NCBI GenBank assembly: GCA_028015205.1
Contig: JAPWFG010000015.1
Span: forward strand, 6,882,001 to 6,946,000
From: Mytilisepta virgata
Taxonomy: Eukaryota; Mollusca; Bivalvia; Mytilida; Mytilidae
DNA length: 64,000 nucleotides
Reading direction: 5' to 3'
Shown: positions 34,749 through 44,290 of the stretch, one piece after another
How positions within the stretch are numbered: position 1 is the first letter of the stretch
How the letters are laid out: each line of letters opens with the position of its first letter
Notes under the pieces: generated by a model
What the model saw: the letters and a program-made list of their open reading frames with translations, nothing else
Databases searched by the model: none
What the model was told of the DNA's origin: nothing
Program-made: the position numbers and the translations under genes

Positions 34749-34879
34749 AGTTCTGCGGCCCTATTTTCCCTGACCCGACCCGGACCTTGATCTACCAGAG
34801 CTTTCTATTGATTGCAGTAGGCTAACTGTAGATATTCCCCATCACTGATATTAAATCAGAAGAAAAGTGTTACAAAAGA

Positions 34880-34893
34880 TGGTGCAGAATGTA
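34880..34893 (+). other. Primer-binding site
   Basis: TGGTGCAGAATGTA, five bases inside the 5' LTR, begins with the TGG complementary to a tRNA CCA end. I could not assign the tRNA. Confidence 0.55.
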
Positions 34894-34975
34894 TAAAGGT
34901 CAGGGAAAAACGCCAGTAAGCTACAGCAGGGCAGCAGAACACAAAAAAATTGGATGATTTGTTAGCAGAGCTTGA

Positions 34976-35812
34976 GGTGATTCAAATCGACGACGAGTAC
35001 AATTTAACTTTCTGCCAAATCGAACAGTACCGGATCTATTCAGCCAACAACAGACGATCCCTCTAGCTCCATTTAATTCGCCTCCGCTGTATAGAAGGTC
35101 ACCGTCAACGCCTCCAGGACACCTGTCGAGGACAGTTTTTTCACCCATTGAAGAGGTGCAGCTACCGCAACAAACATTTCAGCCAAAAATCATAGTAAAA
35201 CAGACGGTGCCATCCCTGGTTTCAAGTACACCTTTAGGACCGGCTCCGCCACCAACTTCAACATCCATACTATCTTCAGCTAAACCAATACCGGCAGTAA
35301 TTCAACCCGTTCCGGTAACATCATCACATATAGTTCCACAGCATTCTACGACAGTTCCTTCATCATCAACAATACTTCCTACAACATCTTCAGCTACAGT
35401 GTCAACAACAATAGTGCCTACAACAACTTCAACTATAGTTTCTCCTAATATTTCAAACTCAGGTAGGACAACTATGAACATTTTTAATATGTCATCATCC
35501 TTGAAAATTGAAAAATTCAAAGGGGATTCCCAAAATGCTGAAACTTGGTTATCAAATTTTAACCAATATTGTAGTTTTTATGATTTATCTAAGAAAAAAA
35601 GTGCAGAGTCGTTCCCTTTTCATCTTGAGGGACATGCAAAAATTTGGTATGATACCATACCAGATACAAAAAAATCAAATTTTGATGAGTTAATAACGAC
35701 ATTTAAAGACCGATTTAAAGACAAACAACATTTGTTAGATTTGACAATTTTACAAACACATCAAGGGCGGAACGAGTCTGTACTTGACTCTTTAAGTATG
35801 TTATTGCAATGA
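34976..35812 (+). pseudogene. gag: Gag, N-terminal part (broken)
   Basis: The open frame runs from after a TGA at 34973 to TGA at 35810-35812. The N-terminal half is proline/serine/threonine-rich; from about 35470 it becomes a helical capsid of retrotransposon-Gag type (SLKIEKFKGD, AETWLSNFNQYC, FPFHLEGHAKIWYD). No in-frame ATG opens it: the GTG at 35156 is internal. An alternative reading frame upstream (AAATTGGATGATTTG, 34950 on) looks like the true N-terminus, so one frame change near 34975 is likely. A second break follows at 35810, where capsid sequence stops short and resumes in another frame. Assembles the RNA-containing particle. Confidence 0.7.
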
Positions 35813-36393
35813 ATGGGTTAAGGGCTGATTTTAAAACCATAGTCATGACTAAAGAGCCCAAAAATATCGAGGAATTAAGGCATTGCGCAATTCTGGCAGA
35901 AAAAGCCATCAATTCAAGTGGGGGTTCTGTCAATTCCCTCAATCAAACTGTTTTGGAGGAAATTCAGGCCCTAAAAGAACAAATTAAGGGTGTAAATGAG
36001 ATTCAGGAAACCCCTATAACAATGGCATCTGACAGTCCTAATCAACAAATGGCGTATTATCAACAACCATATTCACCGCCTGTCTTTGCACAGCAACCCA
36101 CATTTTATTCAACAAGACCCCACTTTTCTTACACAAACCCCAGTTTCAATAAACCAAGACCAATGAACACTAATTTCAGACCAAGAAATTCTCAGAGGCA
36201 AGTTAGAAACTTTCGGCAACCATTCCGTCCCGATTTTACACAGCAACGTTTACCCCGTTCATGCTATTATTGTAATGGATTTTGCCAAAGTCGCTCACAA
36301 TGTCCCGCCCGCGGTGTTATTTGTCACCTATGTAACAAAGTGGGTCATTTTTCACGGGCCTGTCTATCGTCTCGCAGATTGCCACAACAATAG
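35809..36393 (+). pseudogene. gag: Gag, C-terminal part with zinc knuckles
   Basis: Overlaps the end of the preceding frame by four bases. It starts in the last capsid helices (GLRADFKTIVMTKEP, ELRHCAILAEKA), then a Q/P/N-rich linker, an R-rich stretch and two knuckles. The first is degenerate (CYYCNGFCQSRSQC, histidine replaced by glutamine) and the second canonical (CHLCNKVGHFSRAC). It ends at TAG 36391-36393, in the same frame as pol. Compared with related Gags the junction at 35800-35812 seems to lack roughly 15-20 residues, so a deletion plus frame change is more likely than programmed slippage. Confidence 0.75.
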
Positions 36394-36430
36394 CAATTTG
36401 CGCCCGCTTGAGTTTTTCCCTCGAACGGGC
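36391..36430 (+). promoter_or_regulatory. Gag-pol junction: TAG plus stem-loop
   Basis: The Gag stop TAG is followed by CAATTT, one base short of the CARYYA readthrough context. From 36402 there is an 11-bp stem (GCCCGCTTGAG with CTCGAACGGGC; one mismatch, one G-T wobble) and a 7-base loop. A second in-frame TGA (36409-36411) lies in the 5' arm. Pol is in the same frame downstream. Confidence 0.45.
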
Positions 36431-39400
36431 ATAAAAAGGTAAAGAAATCAAAACAAAATGTTTCAGATATCGATCCGAAAGAAATAAAAAAGAATGTTTT
36501 TACTACACGAATGCATCAATGCCTGATTCCTGTTTCTATAGGAAACATTAAATTGAGATCACTTTTGGATACAGGGTCGTCTATCTCGGCAATTAGCGAA
36601 AAGATATTTTTAAAATCAAAATACGGGAATCAATCCTTAAAAAACCCCGACATTTCTCAAATAGTGGGTGCAGGAGGAGGAACATACCCTGTAAAAGGAA
36701 CAATTGAAATTGATTTTGAACTAGGTGGGATTTATCTAAAACAAAAAATTTACATTATTCCTGCATTACGTCATTCAATGATTTTAGGGACTGATTTTTG
36801 TAAAAACAATCATGCTTGCTTAAACTGGAACAATAATACTTTATCATTGATAAGAAATTCTGTAAAAGTAAATATCATACGAGTTTCAAATGGCTATGCT
36901 CGAATTCCAAAACAAACATCCATACCTTCAAATTCAATCGCGAATGTTCGTGTAAGATTATCTAAAGCTGTTCCTTTTAAAACTTTCTTACTAGAACCAA
37001 TAGAAGATAAAAGACATAAATTTTTAACAGCGAAATGTTTGGTTAAAAATAATAACAATAATAATTGTTATATACAGGTTTTAAATCCAACAAATGACCC
37101 AATTCACCTTCATGCTGGTTTGATTTTAGCCGCTATTAGTGAAATTGATCCGAAAAATGTATTTAATCTAGATCGAAAACAAACAGATAAAGATCAAGAT
37201 GTTTGTTCTGTTAAGGTCACTGACAATAAATCTACTAAAATTGATTTTAATTTATCCAATTCAGATTTGAATGACACTGAAAAAGAACAATTGGTTCAAT
37301 TTTTAGACAACAATATGGATATTTTTGCAACTTGTCTAAAAGAATTAGGGAAAACAGATATTTATGAACATAAAATAGATACAGGAGATGCCAAACCTGT
37401 TCAATCTAGGCCATACAGAACTACATCCGCTGCTAAACGGGAAATTCAAAAACAGGTAGATGAAATGTTGAAATATGACATAATTGAACCTTCAAAAAGT
37501 GAATACAGTTCTCCTGTTTTATTAGTCCGGAAACCTTCTGGTGAAATGCGTTTTGGCATTGATTTTAGGCGGTTGAATAAAATTACAAAATTTCAGGTTT
37601 ATCCTCTGCCGCGTTTAGATGATGTTTTTGATGCAATAGGTCAGGCAAATGCAACCATTTATTCTAAATTAGATTTAACTTCTGCATATTTTCAAATGGG
37701 GGTGGAAAAGAGTTCTAGAGAAAAGACAGCTTTTATTACCCATGAAGGTTTATATCAATTTAAAAGAATGCCCTATGGATTAAATAATGCTTGTCAAAGT
37801 TTTCAATCTTTAATGACACATGTTTTAAAAGGTCTCACTTGGAAACATTGTTTGGTTTATGTAGATGATGTAATTATTTGGTCCGAAGATTTTAAATCAC
37901 ATTTAAATCATCTCGACTTGGTATTTAAACGTCCTAGGGACGCAAATTTGAAATTAAGACCAAATAAATGTGAATTTGCTAAACCGGAAATTTTGTACCT
38001 GGGACATATAATTTCAAAAGAAGGAATTAAAGTTGATACATCAAAAATAAAAGCCGTAGAAACATTTCCACTTCCAAATAATCAACATGATGTACGTAGT
38101 TTTCTTGGTCTTTGTAACTATTACCGGAAATTTGTGAGAGGCTATGCAAAAATAGCAAGTCCTTTAAATAGACTTATAACTAAAGATTCTTTATTTAAAT
38201 GGACATCAGATTGTCAAAAAGCATTTGACACGTTAAAAAGAGCTTTAACCACTGCTCCTGTTTTAGGATATCCAAATTTTAACAAGCCATTTATACTTGC
38301 TTGCGATGCTTCAGGTCAAGCAATAGGTTACGTACTTTCACAAATTGGCAGTGATGATAAAGAACATGTAATTGGATATGGCGGTAGAGCATTATCACCT
38401 GCAGAGAAAAATTATTCTGTCACAGAACAAGAATTATTAGCCCTTGTTTCAGCAATATCTTATTTTCATGTTTATTTGGCAAATAACAAATTTGTAGTTT
38501 ATTCAGATCATTCAGCTTTATGTTGGTTACGTAATATAAAACATACAAATACCAGATTAATTAGGTGGTCTTTAAAATTACAGGAGTACAATTTTGAAGT
38601 TCTTCATAGGCCAGGGAAACGTAATCAACATTGCGATGCTTTATCAAGAAGGGATTATGATAACAAAGATCTTAAAAACAAGACTAAGAAAAATAATCAC
38701 TATACTGAAATAACATTTCTTTATCCAGGTGAAACGTTACAACAAATTCAAAATCAAAATGATTCGATTACAATTTCAGCTTTAGATGATTTATCTAACT
38801 TACAAAAACAATGTCCTTATTTTGGACCAATCATTGAATATTTAGAAAATGGAAACTTGCCAACTGATAAAAAGAGAGCAAAAGCAATTCCTTATGAAAG
38901 TAATCAGTATGAAATTTTAAATGGTACTTTGTATCATTTCTTTCAACCAAGATCAAAAACTAAAACTTCAAAATATCAATTAATTAAACAAATAGCAGTT
39001 CCAAAACCCCTTAGAAATGATATTCTATTAAGCTATCATGATCAAAAAGCAGGTGGTTCACATCTTGGAGTACAAAGAACATATGAGGCAATTAAAAAGA
39101 AATATTTTTGGCCGAAAATGTATCAAAATGTATATGATTATGTCACCTCATGTTTAATATGTCAAACTGTTAAACGCGATACAACAGCAAAAGACGCACC
39201 GTTGAATCCATTGCCTATTCACGATGTATTTTCTCGTTCGCATATGGATGTCCTTAGTGGAATTCCAGAATCAAAAGGATACAAATATATTCTTTTAGTT
39301 ACAGATTCGTTATATAAATGGTGTGAATCATTTCCAATGAAAACTCAAGAAGCCGAAGAAATAGCCGACATTTTATATTCACAAATTTTCACTCGTTATG

Positions 39401-40434
39401 GTGCATGTAGGTACTTGGTTTCAGATCGTCATCAATCTAATATGTCAAAAATTGTTAATATTTTATGTAAAATGTTTAATGTTACACAGCATTTTACCAG
39501 CTCTTATCATCAGCAAACTAATGCTAATTGTGAAAGATATAATTCTATATTAGCTGAATCATTAAGAGCTTATTGTTCAAAAGAGCAAACAAATTGGCCA
39601 AATATCTTACCCAGCATTATGATGGCGTTCCATATGAGTCCATGTACTCAATCGGCCGGATTTTCTCCATATTATATGTTGTTTGGAACAGAAATGCCTT
39701 TGCCTATAGATACTTCCTTGATCCCGGAGGAATTAATAACTACAGTCCCAGAAAAATACATAGATAAATTGATTAATAGAATAAAAATTATTCACGAATT
39801 AGCTAAACAAAATGTTCAAAACGTTAGGGACAAAAGTAAGGAATACTTTAATAAATCCTCAAAACAGCCTACTTATAAAGCAGGAGACCGTGTCTTGTTA
39901 AAAGTACAAAAAGTTCAAGAAGGCAAGAAAAAGAAATTAGAACCTAAATGGGAAGGTCCTTATTCCATTATAGAGAACAGACATAATTTAATATACAAAT
40001 TATTAAATTTACAAACTCTTAGACCAATAAAACCCTTTGTTCATGCAAATAGGCTACGAGAATTTAAAGATCCCCGGGACTTTATACCTCCTCCGCGTAT
40101 TAATCGAAATAATAATAATAACGGAGATAATGGTCAAAGAATTCAAAATGGCAATTTAAATCAAAATAATCAACGGGTTCAAACTCGAAATGGACATAAT
40201 GTTACGAAAAATAATGACAATAAAGTTCAAAATGGAACAAATGAATGGTACGAAGTAACTAAGTTATTAAAGACAAGATGGGTGTCAGGAAAAAAACAAT
40301 ATTTAGTAAAATGGAAAGATAATTCAACCCCAAGTTGGGAACCACAAGAAAACATAACAGAAGCTTTGAAAACGGCATTCCATGCTGAAAAAGCCAGAAT
40401 ACGTGCACGTAAAAGACGTCGTCGAAGATATTGA
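36412..40434 (+). CDS. pol: Protease-RT-RNase H-integrase-chromodomain polyprotein
   Basis: Open from 36412; the first ATG is 36511-36513 (1307 residues from there). Aspartic protease DTGSS at 20-24; reverse transcriptase with YVDD at 450-453; RNase H with D599; integrase zinc finger H843, H851, C881, C884; integrase core D913, D972, E1008; GPY module near 1149-1151; an asparagine-rich linker (NNNNNGDNGQ) near 1195; and a chromodomain from Y1247 to about 1290, followed by an arginine-rich tail. The chromodomain should direct integration to marked chromatin. The residues just after D972 (RHQSN) depart from the usual RG.xF, which may weaken integrase. Otherwise intact, in contrast to Gag. The clade is not assigned. 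Confidence 0.93.
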   Translation, partial: VFPSNGHKKVKKSKQNVSDIDPKEIKKNVFTTRMHQCLIPVSIGNIKLRSLLDTGSSISAISEKIFLKSKYGNQSLKNPDISQIVGAGGGTYPVKGTIEIDFELGGIYLKQKIYIIPALRHSMILGTDFCKNNHACLNWNNNTLSLIRNSVKVNIIRVSNGYARIPKQTSIPSNSIANVRVRLSKAVPFKTFLLEPIEDKRHKFLTAKCLVKNNNNNNCYIQVLNPTNDPIHLHAGLILAAISEIDPKNVFNLDRKQTDKDQDVCSVKVTDNKSTKIDFNLSNSDLNDTEKEQLVQFLDNNMDIFATCLKELGKTDIYEHKIDTGDAKPVQSRPYRTTSAAKREIQKQVDEMLKYDIIEPSKSEYSSPVLLVRKPSGEMRFGIDFRRLNKITKFQVYPLPRLDDVFDAIGQANATIYSKLDLTSAYFQMGVEKSSREKTAFITHEGLYQFKRMPYGLNNACQSFQSLMTHVLKGLTWKHCLVYVDDVIIWSEDFKSHLNHLDLVFKRPRDANLKLRPNKCEFAKPEILYLGHIISKEGIKVDTSKIKAVETFPLPNNQHDVRSFLGLCNYYRKFVRGYAKIASPLNRLITKDSLFKWTSDCQKAFDTLKRALTTAPVLGYPNFNKPFILACDASGQAIGYVLSQIGSDDKEHVIGYGGRALSPAEKNYSVTEQELLALVSAISYFHVYLANNKFVVYSDHSALCWLRNIKHTNTRLIRWSLKLQEYNFEVLHRPGKRNQHCDALSRRDYDNKDLKNKTKKNNHYTEITFLYPGETLQQIQNQNDSITISALDDLSNLQKQCPYFGPIIEYLENGNLPTDKKRAKAIPYESNQYEILNGTLYHFFQPRSKTKTSKYQLIKQIAVPKPLRNDILLSYHDQKAGGSHLGVQRTYEAIKKKYFWPKMYQNVYDYVTSCLICQTVKRDTTAKDAPLNPLPIHDVFSRSHMDVLSGIPESKGYKYILLVTDSLYKWCESFPMKTQEAEEIADILYSQIFTRYGACRYLVSDRHQSNMSKIVNILCKMFNVTQHFTSSYHQQTNANCERYNSILAESLRAYCSKEQTNWPNILPSIMMAFHMSPCTQSAGFSPYYMLFGTEMPLPIDTSLIPEELITTVPEKYIDKLINRIKIIHELAKQNVQNVRDKSKEYFNKSSKQPTYKAGDRVLLKVQKVQEGKKKKLEPKWEGPYSIIENRHNLIYKLLNLQTLRPIKPFVHANRLREFKDPRDFIPPPRINRNNNNNGDNGQRIQNGNLNQNNQRVQTRNGHNVTKNNDNKVQNGTNEWYEVTKLLKTRWVSGKKQYLVKWKDNSTPSWEPQENITEALKTAFHAEKARIRARKRRRRRY

Positions 40435-40539
40435 CTTAGTTCTTAAGCTATAGACACAGGTTAATCAGTAAACACAGTCCACCTGCATATCTTTTCAAAA
40501 ATTGTCTTCCTAATTTTTCGGCCGCATGCAACAAATTTA

Positions 40540-40562
40540 ACCCCTTCTTTTATATTTTAGGT
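40540..40562 (+). promoter_or_regulatory. Splice acceptor before ORF3
   Basis: Pyrimidine-rich CCCCTTCTTTTATATTTTAG ends at 40560, two bases before the ORF3 ATG. With the LTR donor at 34428 it would give a short spliced mRNA with ORF3 as first ATG. Confidence 0.5.
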
Positions 40563-41087
40563 ATGTCAAGATTTGAATTTGTGTTTCTACAGATTTTCCT
40601 AGTCTCCCTGATTTTGCAAAGTTCAATTGCCGACGAACAAAGAATAAATTATGGAGTAATATTTGAAAACCAATTAATACAATGCCCATCACAAGTGAAA
40701 AATAATTGTAGAGAATATAAGAAAGTTATAATGCAAATGAATAATATGAGAACATATATGAATTCACAAATAGAAGATACAAAATTGTTAATACAGGCAA
40801 TGGTACCTCAGCTAAATATGTCCTTAATTCAAGGCAGGTTACCCCTTTCTTTATTAGATGACCCCACAATATCTTATGATAAATTCAAGCGTGCTTATAG
40901 AAAAGCAAAGTGCTTGTATGAATATCAAGTTAAGGTTCTTGCTGGATGCCATTGTTATAAATGTATATTGTTTAGACATAAGAAAAAATGGTACGACCCA
41001 GAGGCCCCTTTTAATGAGGAATCTTATATTCCATGTTTTAAATTTAGGGGAAAATTCATGAATATAGTTTTAAATCAAGCTTGTTAA
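40563..41087 (+). CDS. ORF3, small secreted cysteine-rich protein (env position)
   Basis: 174 residues between pol and the 3' LTR, on the same strand. Residues 1-23 are a clear signal peptide (hydrophobic FVFLQIFLVSLILQSSIA, then DEQ). The mature part has eight cysteines (41, 49, 117, 129, 131, 134, 158, 174), including a CHCYKC cluster, one N-glycosylation site (N85) and a helical stretch at 50-80. There is no second membrane segment and no furin site, so it is not a classical envelope glycoprotein. The ATG follows a splice acceptor by two bases. The frame is intact although Gag is broken. I recognise no family. It could be an env-like relic, a captured host secreted protein, or a novel accessory factor. 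Confidence 0.75.
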   Translation: MSRFEFVFLQIFLVSLILQSSIADEQRINYGVIFENQLIQCPSQVKNNCREYKKVIMQMNNMRTYMNSQIEDTKLLIQAMVPQLNMSLIQGRLPLSLLDDPTISYDKFKRAYRKAKCLYEYQVKVLAGCHCYKCILFRHKKKWYDPEAPFNEESYIPCFKFRGKFMNIVLNQAC

Positions 41088-41333
41088 AAAGAAATTTTAC
41101 TTTTCAGAAGTTGACTAATGTCATAACGAAAATTGTTTGATAAACGATGTCACTTTTCAAAAGTTTAATTTCGTTTTTATGTTTTTCTTTTCTTCCTCAA
41201 TGATCGATCTTGTATATATTGTAAATAGTTGCCTTTTATTGTCTTTGTGAATTTACTTATTATAATATTTTATGAGGCTTATATGTGTTTTAATGTTAAA
41301 GCTACATTTTCAATATATGTACAATTAAAATAT

Positions 41334-41413
<80 letters not shown>

Positions 41414-41497
41414 CAAACAATTGTCAGTTGTTTCTCATTAATGTTACTTATTCACGTATAATAATTTTAAAGATTGGTGGAACAATCTCCTTTTTCC
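41088..41497 (+). other. 3' untranslated stretch of the element
   Basis: Between the ORF3 stop and the polypurine tract; includes the (TA)n run. Confidence 0.6.
41339..41408. repeat. (TA)n microsatellite
   Basis: About 34 TA units inside the element's 3' region; it creates a spurious isoleucine/tyrosine open frame. Confidence 0.95.
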
Positions 41498-41506
41498 AAG
41501 GGGGAG
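41498..41506 (+). other. Polypurine tract
   Basis: AAGGGGGAG, seven bases before the TG of the 3' LTR. The gap is larger than usual. Confidence 0.6.
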
Positions 41507-41513
41507 CAATTAT

Positions 41514-42409
41514 TGTAACAAAAAAATTGCTTTTCTATTTATTTTGTTCAATATTAGTAAAATTTAAAATTTAGTTCTCACAAGTCAGGTAATACTTGTA
41601 TTTAATAATTGACCTTGTAAATGTCCACTCAAATTGGTTGTCATGATATGAGTGACCACTTCAAGTATAAATATAAATAACTGATATGTAAAGATCACGC
41701 CTGGTAAACAAATTATGGTATGGATGACCGTAATTTGAACTATTTTGATGTCATTTGTTTTCATTAAACATACTGACCCTTGGTCATTTTATGAAAATAT
41801 CGTGATTAATTAGTTTACATTTAGGCAAATCTGCTGACCAACGGAAAATTTACATAAACAAGTCCAAGGTCGTGTCCTAATTATTCTAAACAAAGGGGCA
41901 AATTTGGTATAAAAGGGGGAAATCAAGAGTGTTCGTCAATTCGAACCTCTTGATCATTTTAGGTACGTACTATTATTTACTTAAGATTTTTCTTAAATAT
42001 TTTACATGTTAATTAAATATTTTTCTCTTGTCTATTGGTATTTATAATTGTTGTAATTAATAAAAAATATCTGTAATTTTGTTTATGATATGCAATTTTA
42101 TGATTGGGTAATTGTTTATCATTGACTTAATTTTTCTTTTATTTCAGAAAAAAATGACATTTTAAAAGTAATAGAAAAATTGTATTTCAAACTTTTATCT
42201 GTATGTTTAATATTATATTTGGCATTGTTTATTTTATTATTTTATTTGATATTAAACAAATTCGAACCTCTTGATCATTTTAGAGTTCTGCGGCCCTATT
42301 TTCCCTGACCCGACCCGGACCTTGATCTACCAGAACTTTCTATTGATTGCAGTAGGCTAACTGTAGATATTCCCCATCACTGATATTAAATCAGAAGAAA
42401 AGTGTTACA
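41514..42409 (+). repeat. 3' LTR
   Basis: Same length and landmarks as 33979-34874. AATAAA at 42059-42064 would serve polyadenylation. Confidence 0.92.
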
Positions 42410-44038
42410 AAAACAGTATCATGTCAGAATATCAACAAATAAATAAACAGAAAGGTAACTGAGATTCCCAACTTGGGACACGAGCATAAAATGGTTAAGC
42501 AGTTAAATCGAAGAGCCCCCCTCCCCGCCCACTTTTTTGTAAATATGGTCGAGGAAACTAAAAGAAAAGTATCATAACACACTATAAAAGTCGATCCGAC
42601 ATGCTTAAAACTCCAAAGGTGACACCAAATTATGAACGTATTTATTAAACCATTTTTATTGTAGGATATCGATAGTGAAAATTTTTTCAAACCTGAATGT
42701 AAAGCTTTATTATAATTTTAATTTAATGCACGAAGAATATTTCACGTATGTCTATGATGTGTACAATGTATAATACGTGCAAGGAAAATCAAATGGGTAT
42801 AAATCCGGGATTTAAAAAATACATGGAATAAAACTTAAAATTACTAATTATTAAAATTAATATTTTGTTTATATTACCTATGTTTTATAGACAATCAACC
42901 CCCCCTTTAAATGTAAATCACCAAGTTTTTTACCCCACATTTCCCGGAATATGTATCTTTCTTAAAGTCTCCACTTTTCTTCATACGCTTTTCTTTGAAT
43001 AAGCAGTGAATTTATTGACTGGGTAGCCCAACATGGCTAATCTCTTGGGATATTCAGTGAAAGGTTTTAACAAAACTTTGCTATGAAGCCATCATTCTAG
43101 AATAATGTACCAAATGTTTAAAAACCTGGCTTGTTCTTTTGGAAACCTCCAAAACAGAAACAGACTTAACCACCATAGAATTAAAATCCAAATACAACAC
43201 AATAAGGCATGTTAGCTTAGGGGCGGGTCAATATTTATAGGTGGCGGGGGGGCGGGGCTTGAGAATTATTGGGGGTCAAAATGTTTGAAATAAAATGGGG
43301 GGGGGGGTCAAAATTTTTTGAGACGATAAAATATTCCGAGAAGTACAGTCACTTTATCTGTCTGTACTGATGGTATTACTTCCCACATATCAAGGGTAAT
43401 TGACACGTTTTGCTTGTGACATTCAACACAGCTGGTCATAAGTAGTGGTCTTTCAAAAATCTTATCTCCATCTGTATATGGTACAAACTTTATTATCTTT
43501 TACAGTGCTTATCATTGTACCACATTGTTTATACACATTTATACACATTGTTTCTGAAAACATGGATAAAAACATTGATTTTTTAAAAGTAAAACAATTG
43601 CAGTATTTTTTAAAAGCTAGAAGGATCATACAATAATCAAACTGGGGAAATTAAAAATTTGACCAATGACGAAAAATCTAAAAAACATTATTACCTTCTG
43701 TTTCAATGTTTTAATAAAACTGATCCGAGAACAAATGTGTAATATTAATAGATAACTTACTGATGAAAATAATGATTACATACTTTCAATCAGCTTAATT
43801 TTTGACTAATTGGCTTTGCTAGTTACATAAAATACAACTTTTTTTCAGGATCTGATTCAGAAAATGTCCCAGGTCTATAGAAATAATTTCAATTTTAAAT
43901 ACTTTCATCCTCTTGATAGAATGTTTGACATTTTTCTGGATCTTCTGATTATATCTTTTACTAAAGCTAAATGCTGGAATATTGATAGGAATTATAAGAT
44001 GGTAACTATTAATTCCTCTATATGCCATTATATGTCAT

Positions 44039-44040
<2 letters not shown>
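42410..44040. other. Intergenic DNA with G-rich duplications
   Basis: No gene supported. 43220-43325 contains repeated GGGGGTCAAAAT segments with G runs. Confidence 0.4.
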
Positions 44041-44081
<41 letters not shown>

Positions 44082-44290
44082 TCTACAAATTTGATATGCC
44101 TTGTCTAAAGTTTTGGAATAGCCCAAATTGCCATTATATCTTTTACTAAAATTAAATTCTGGAAAATTGATAGGAATTATGTTATATCAAAATGTTGATT
44201 TATCAATACAAACTTGTTATAGTAAACATTATAAGATGGCAACTATTAATTCCTCTATCTGCCATGATATGCCTCCACTAATTGTTTTTA
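43945..44290 (+). repeat. Local duplication around the (CT)n tract
   Basis: ATATCTTTTACTAAA, ATTGATAGGAATTAT and AACTATTAATTCCTCTAT recur on both sides of the microsatellite in the same order (43951-44035 and 44137-44275). Confidence 0.55.
44041..44078. repeat. C-run plus (CT)n microsatellite
   Basis: CCCCCCCCC followed by about fourteen CT units. Confidence 0.95.

Larger units (their letters stand above)
33979..34874 (+). repeat. 5' LTR
   Basis: Contains a TATA box (34373-34379), a splice donor-like TTTTAG|GTACGT (34428), a polyadenylation signal AATAAA (34524-34529), and a 25-bp direct repeat (34403-34427 and 34724-34748). The 3' LTR has all of these at a constant offset of 7535. Confidence 0.92.
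33979..42409 (+). mobile_element. Chromodomain-type Ty3/gypsy element with third ORF
   Basis: A plus-strand element, 8.4 kb: LTRs 33979-34874 and 41514-42409 (896 bp each, TGTAAC..GTTACA ends, about six differences), primer-binding site 34880-34893, Gag split over 34976-36393, protease-RT-RNase H-integrase-chromodomain 36412-40434, ORF3 40563-41087, polypurine tract 41498-41506. Domain order is ordinary Ty3/gypsy, unlike the element at 9248-17111. ORF3 is unusual. No matching target duplication was found (AATAT before, AAAAC after). Confidence 0.92.

Noticed and set aside
35302..35520. Minus-strand gene
   Set aside because: Antisense of the threonine/serine-rich Gag segment.
40563..41087. 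Classical retroviral envelope glycoprotein
   Set aside because: No second membrane segment, no cleavage site, too short; only the position and signal peptide are env-like.
41229..41441. Small membrane protein
   Set aside because: Its core is translation of the (TA)n microsatellite.
43864..44094. Gene with serine/leucine repeat
   Set aside because: C-terminal repeat is the (CT)n microsatellite; no domain.
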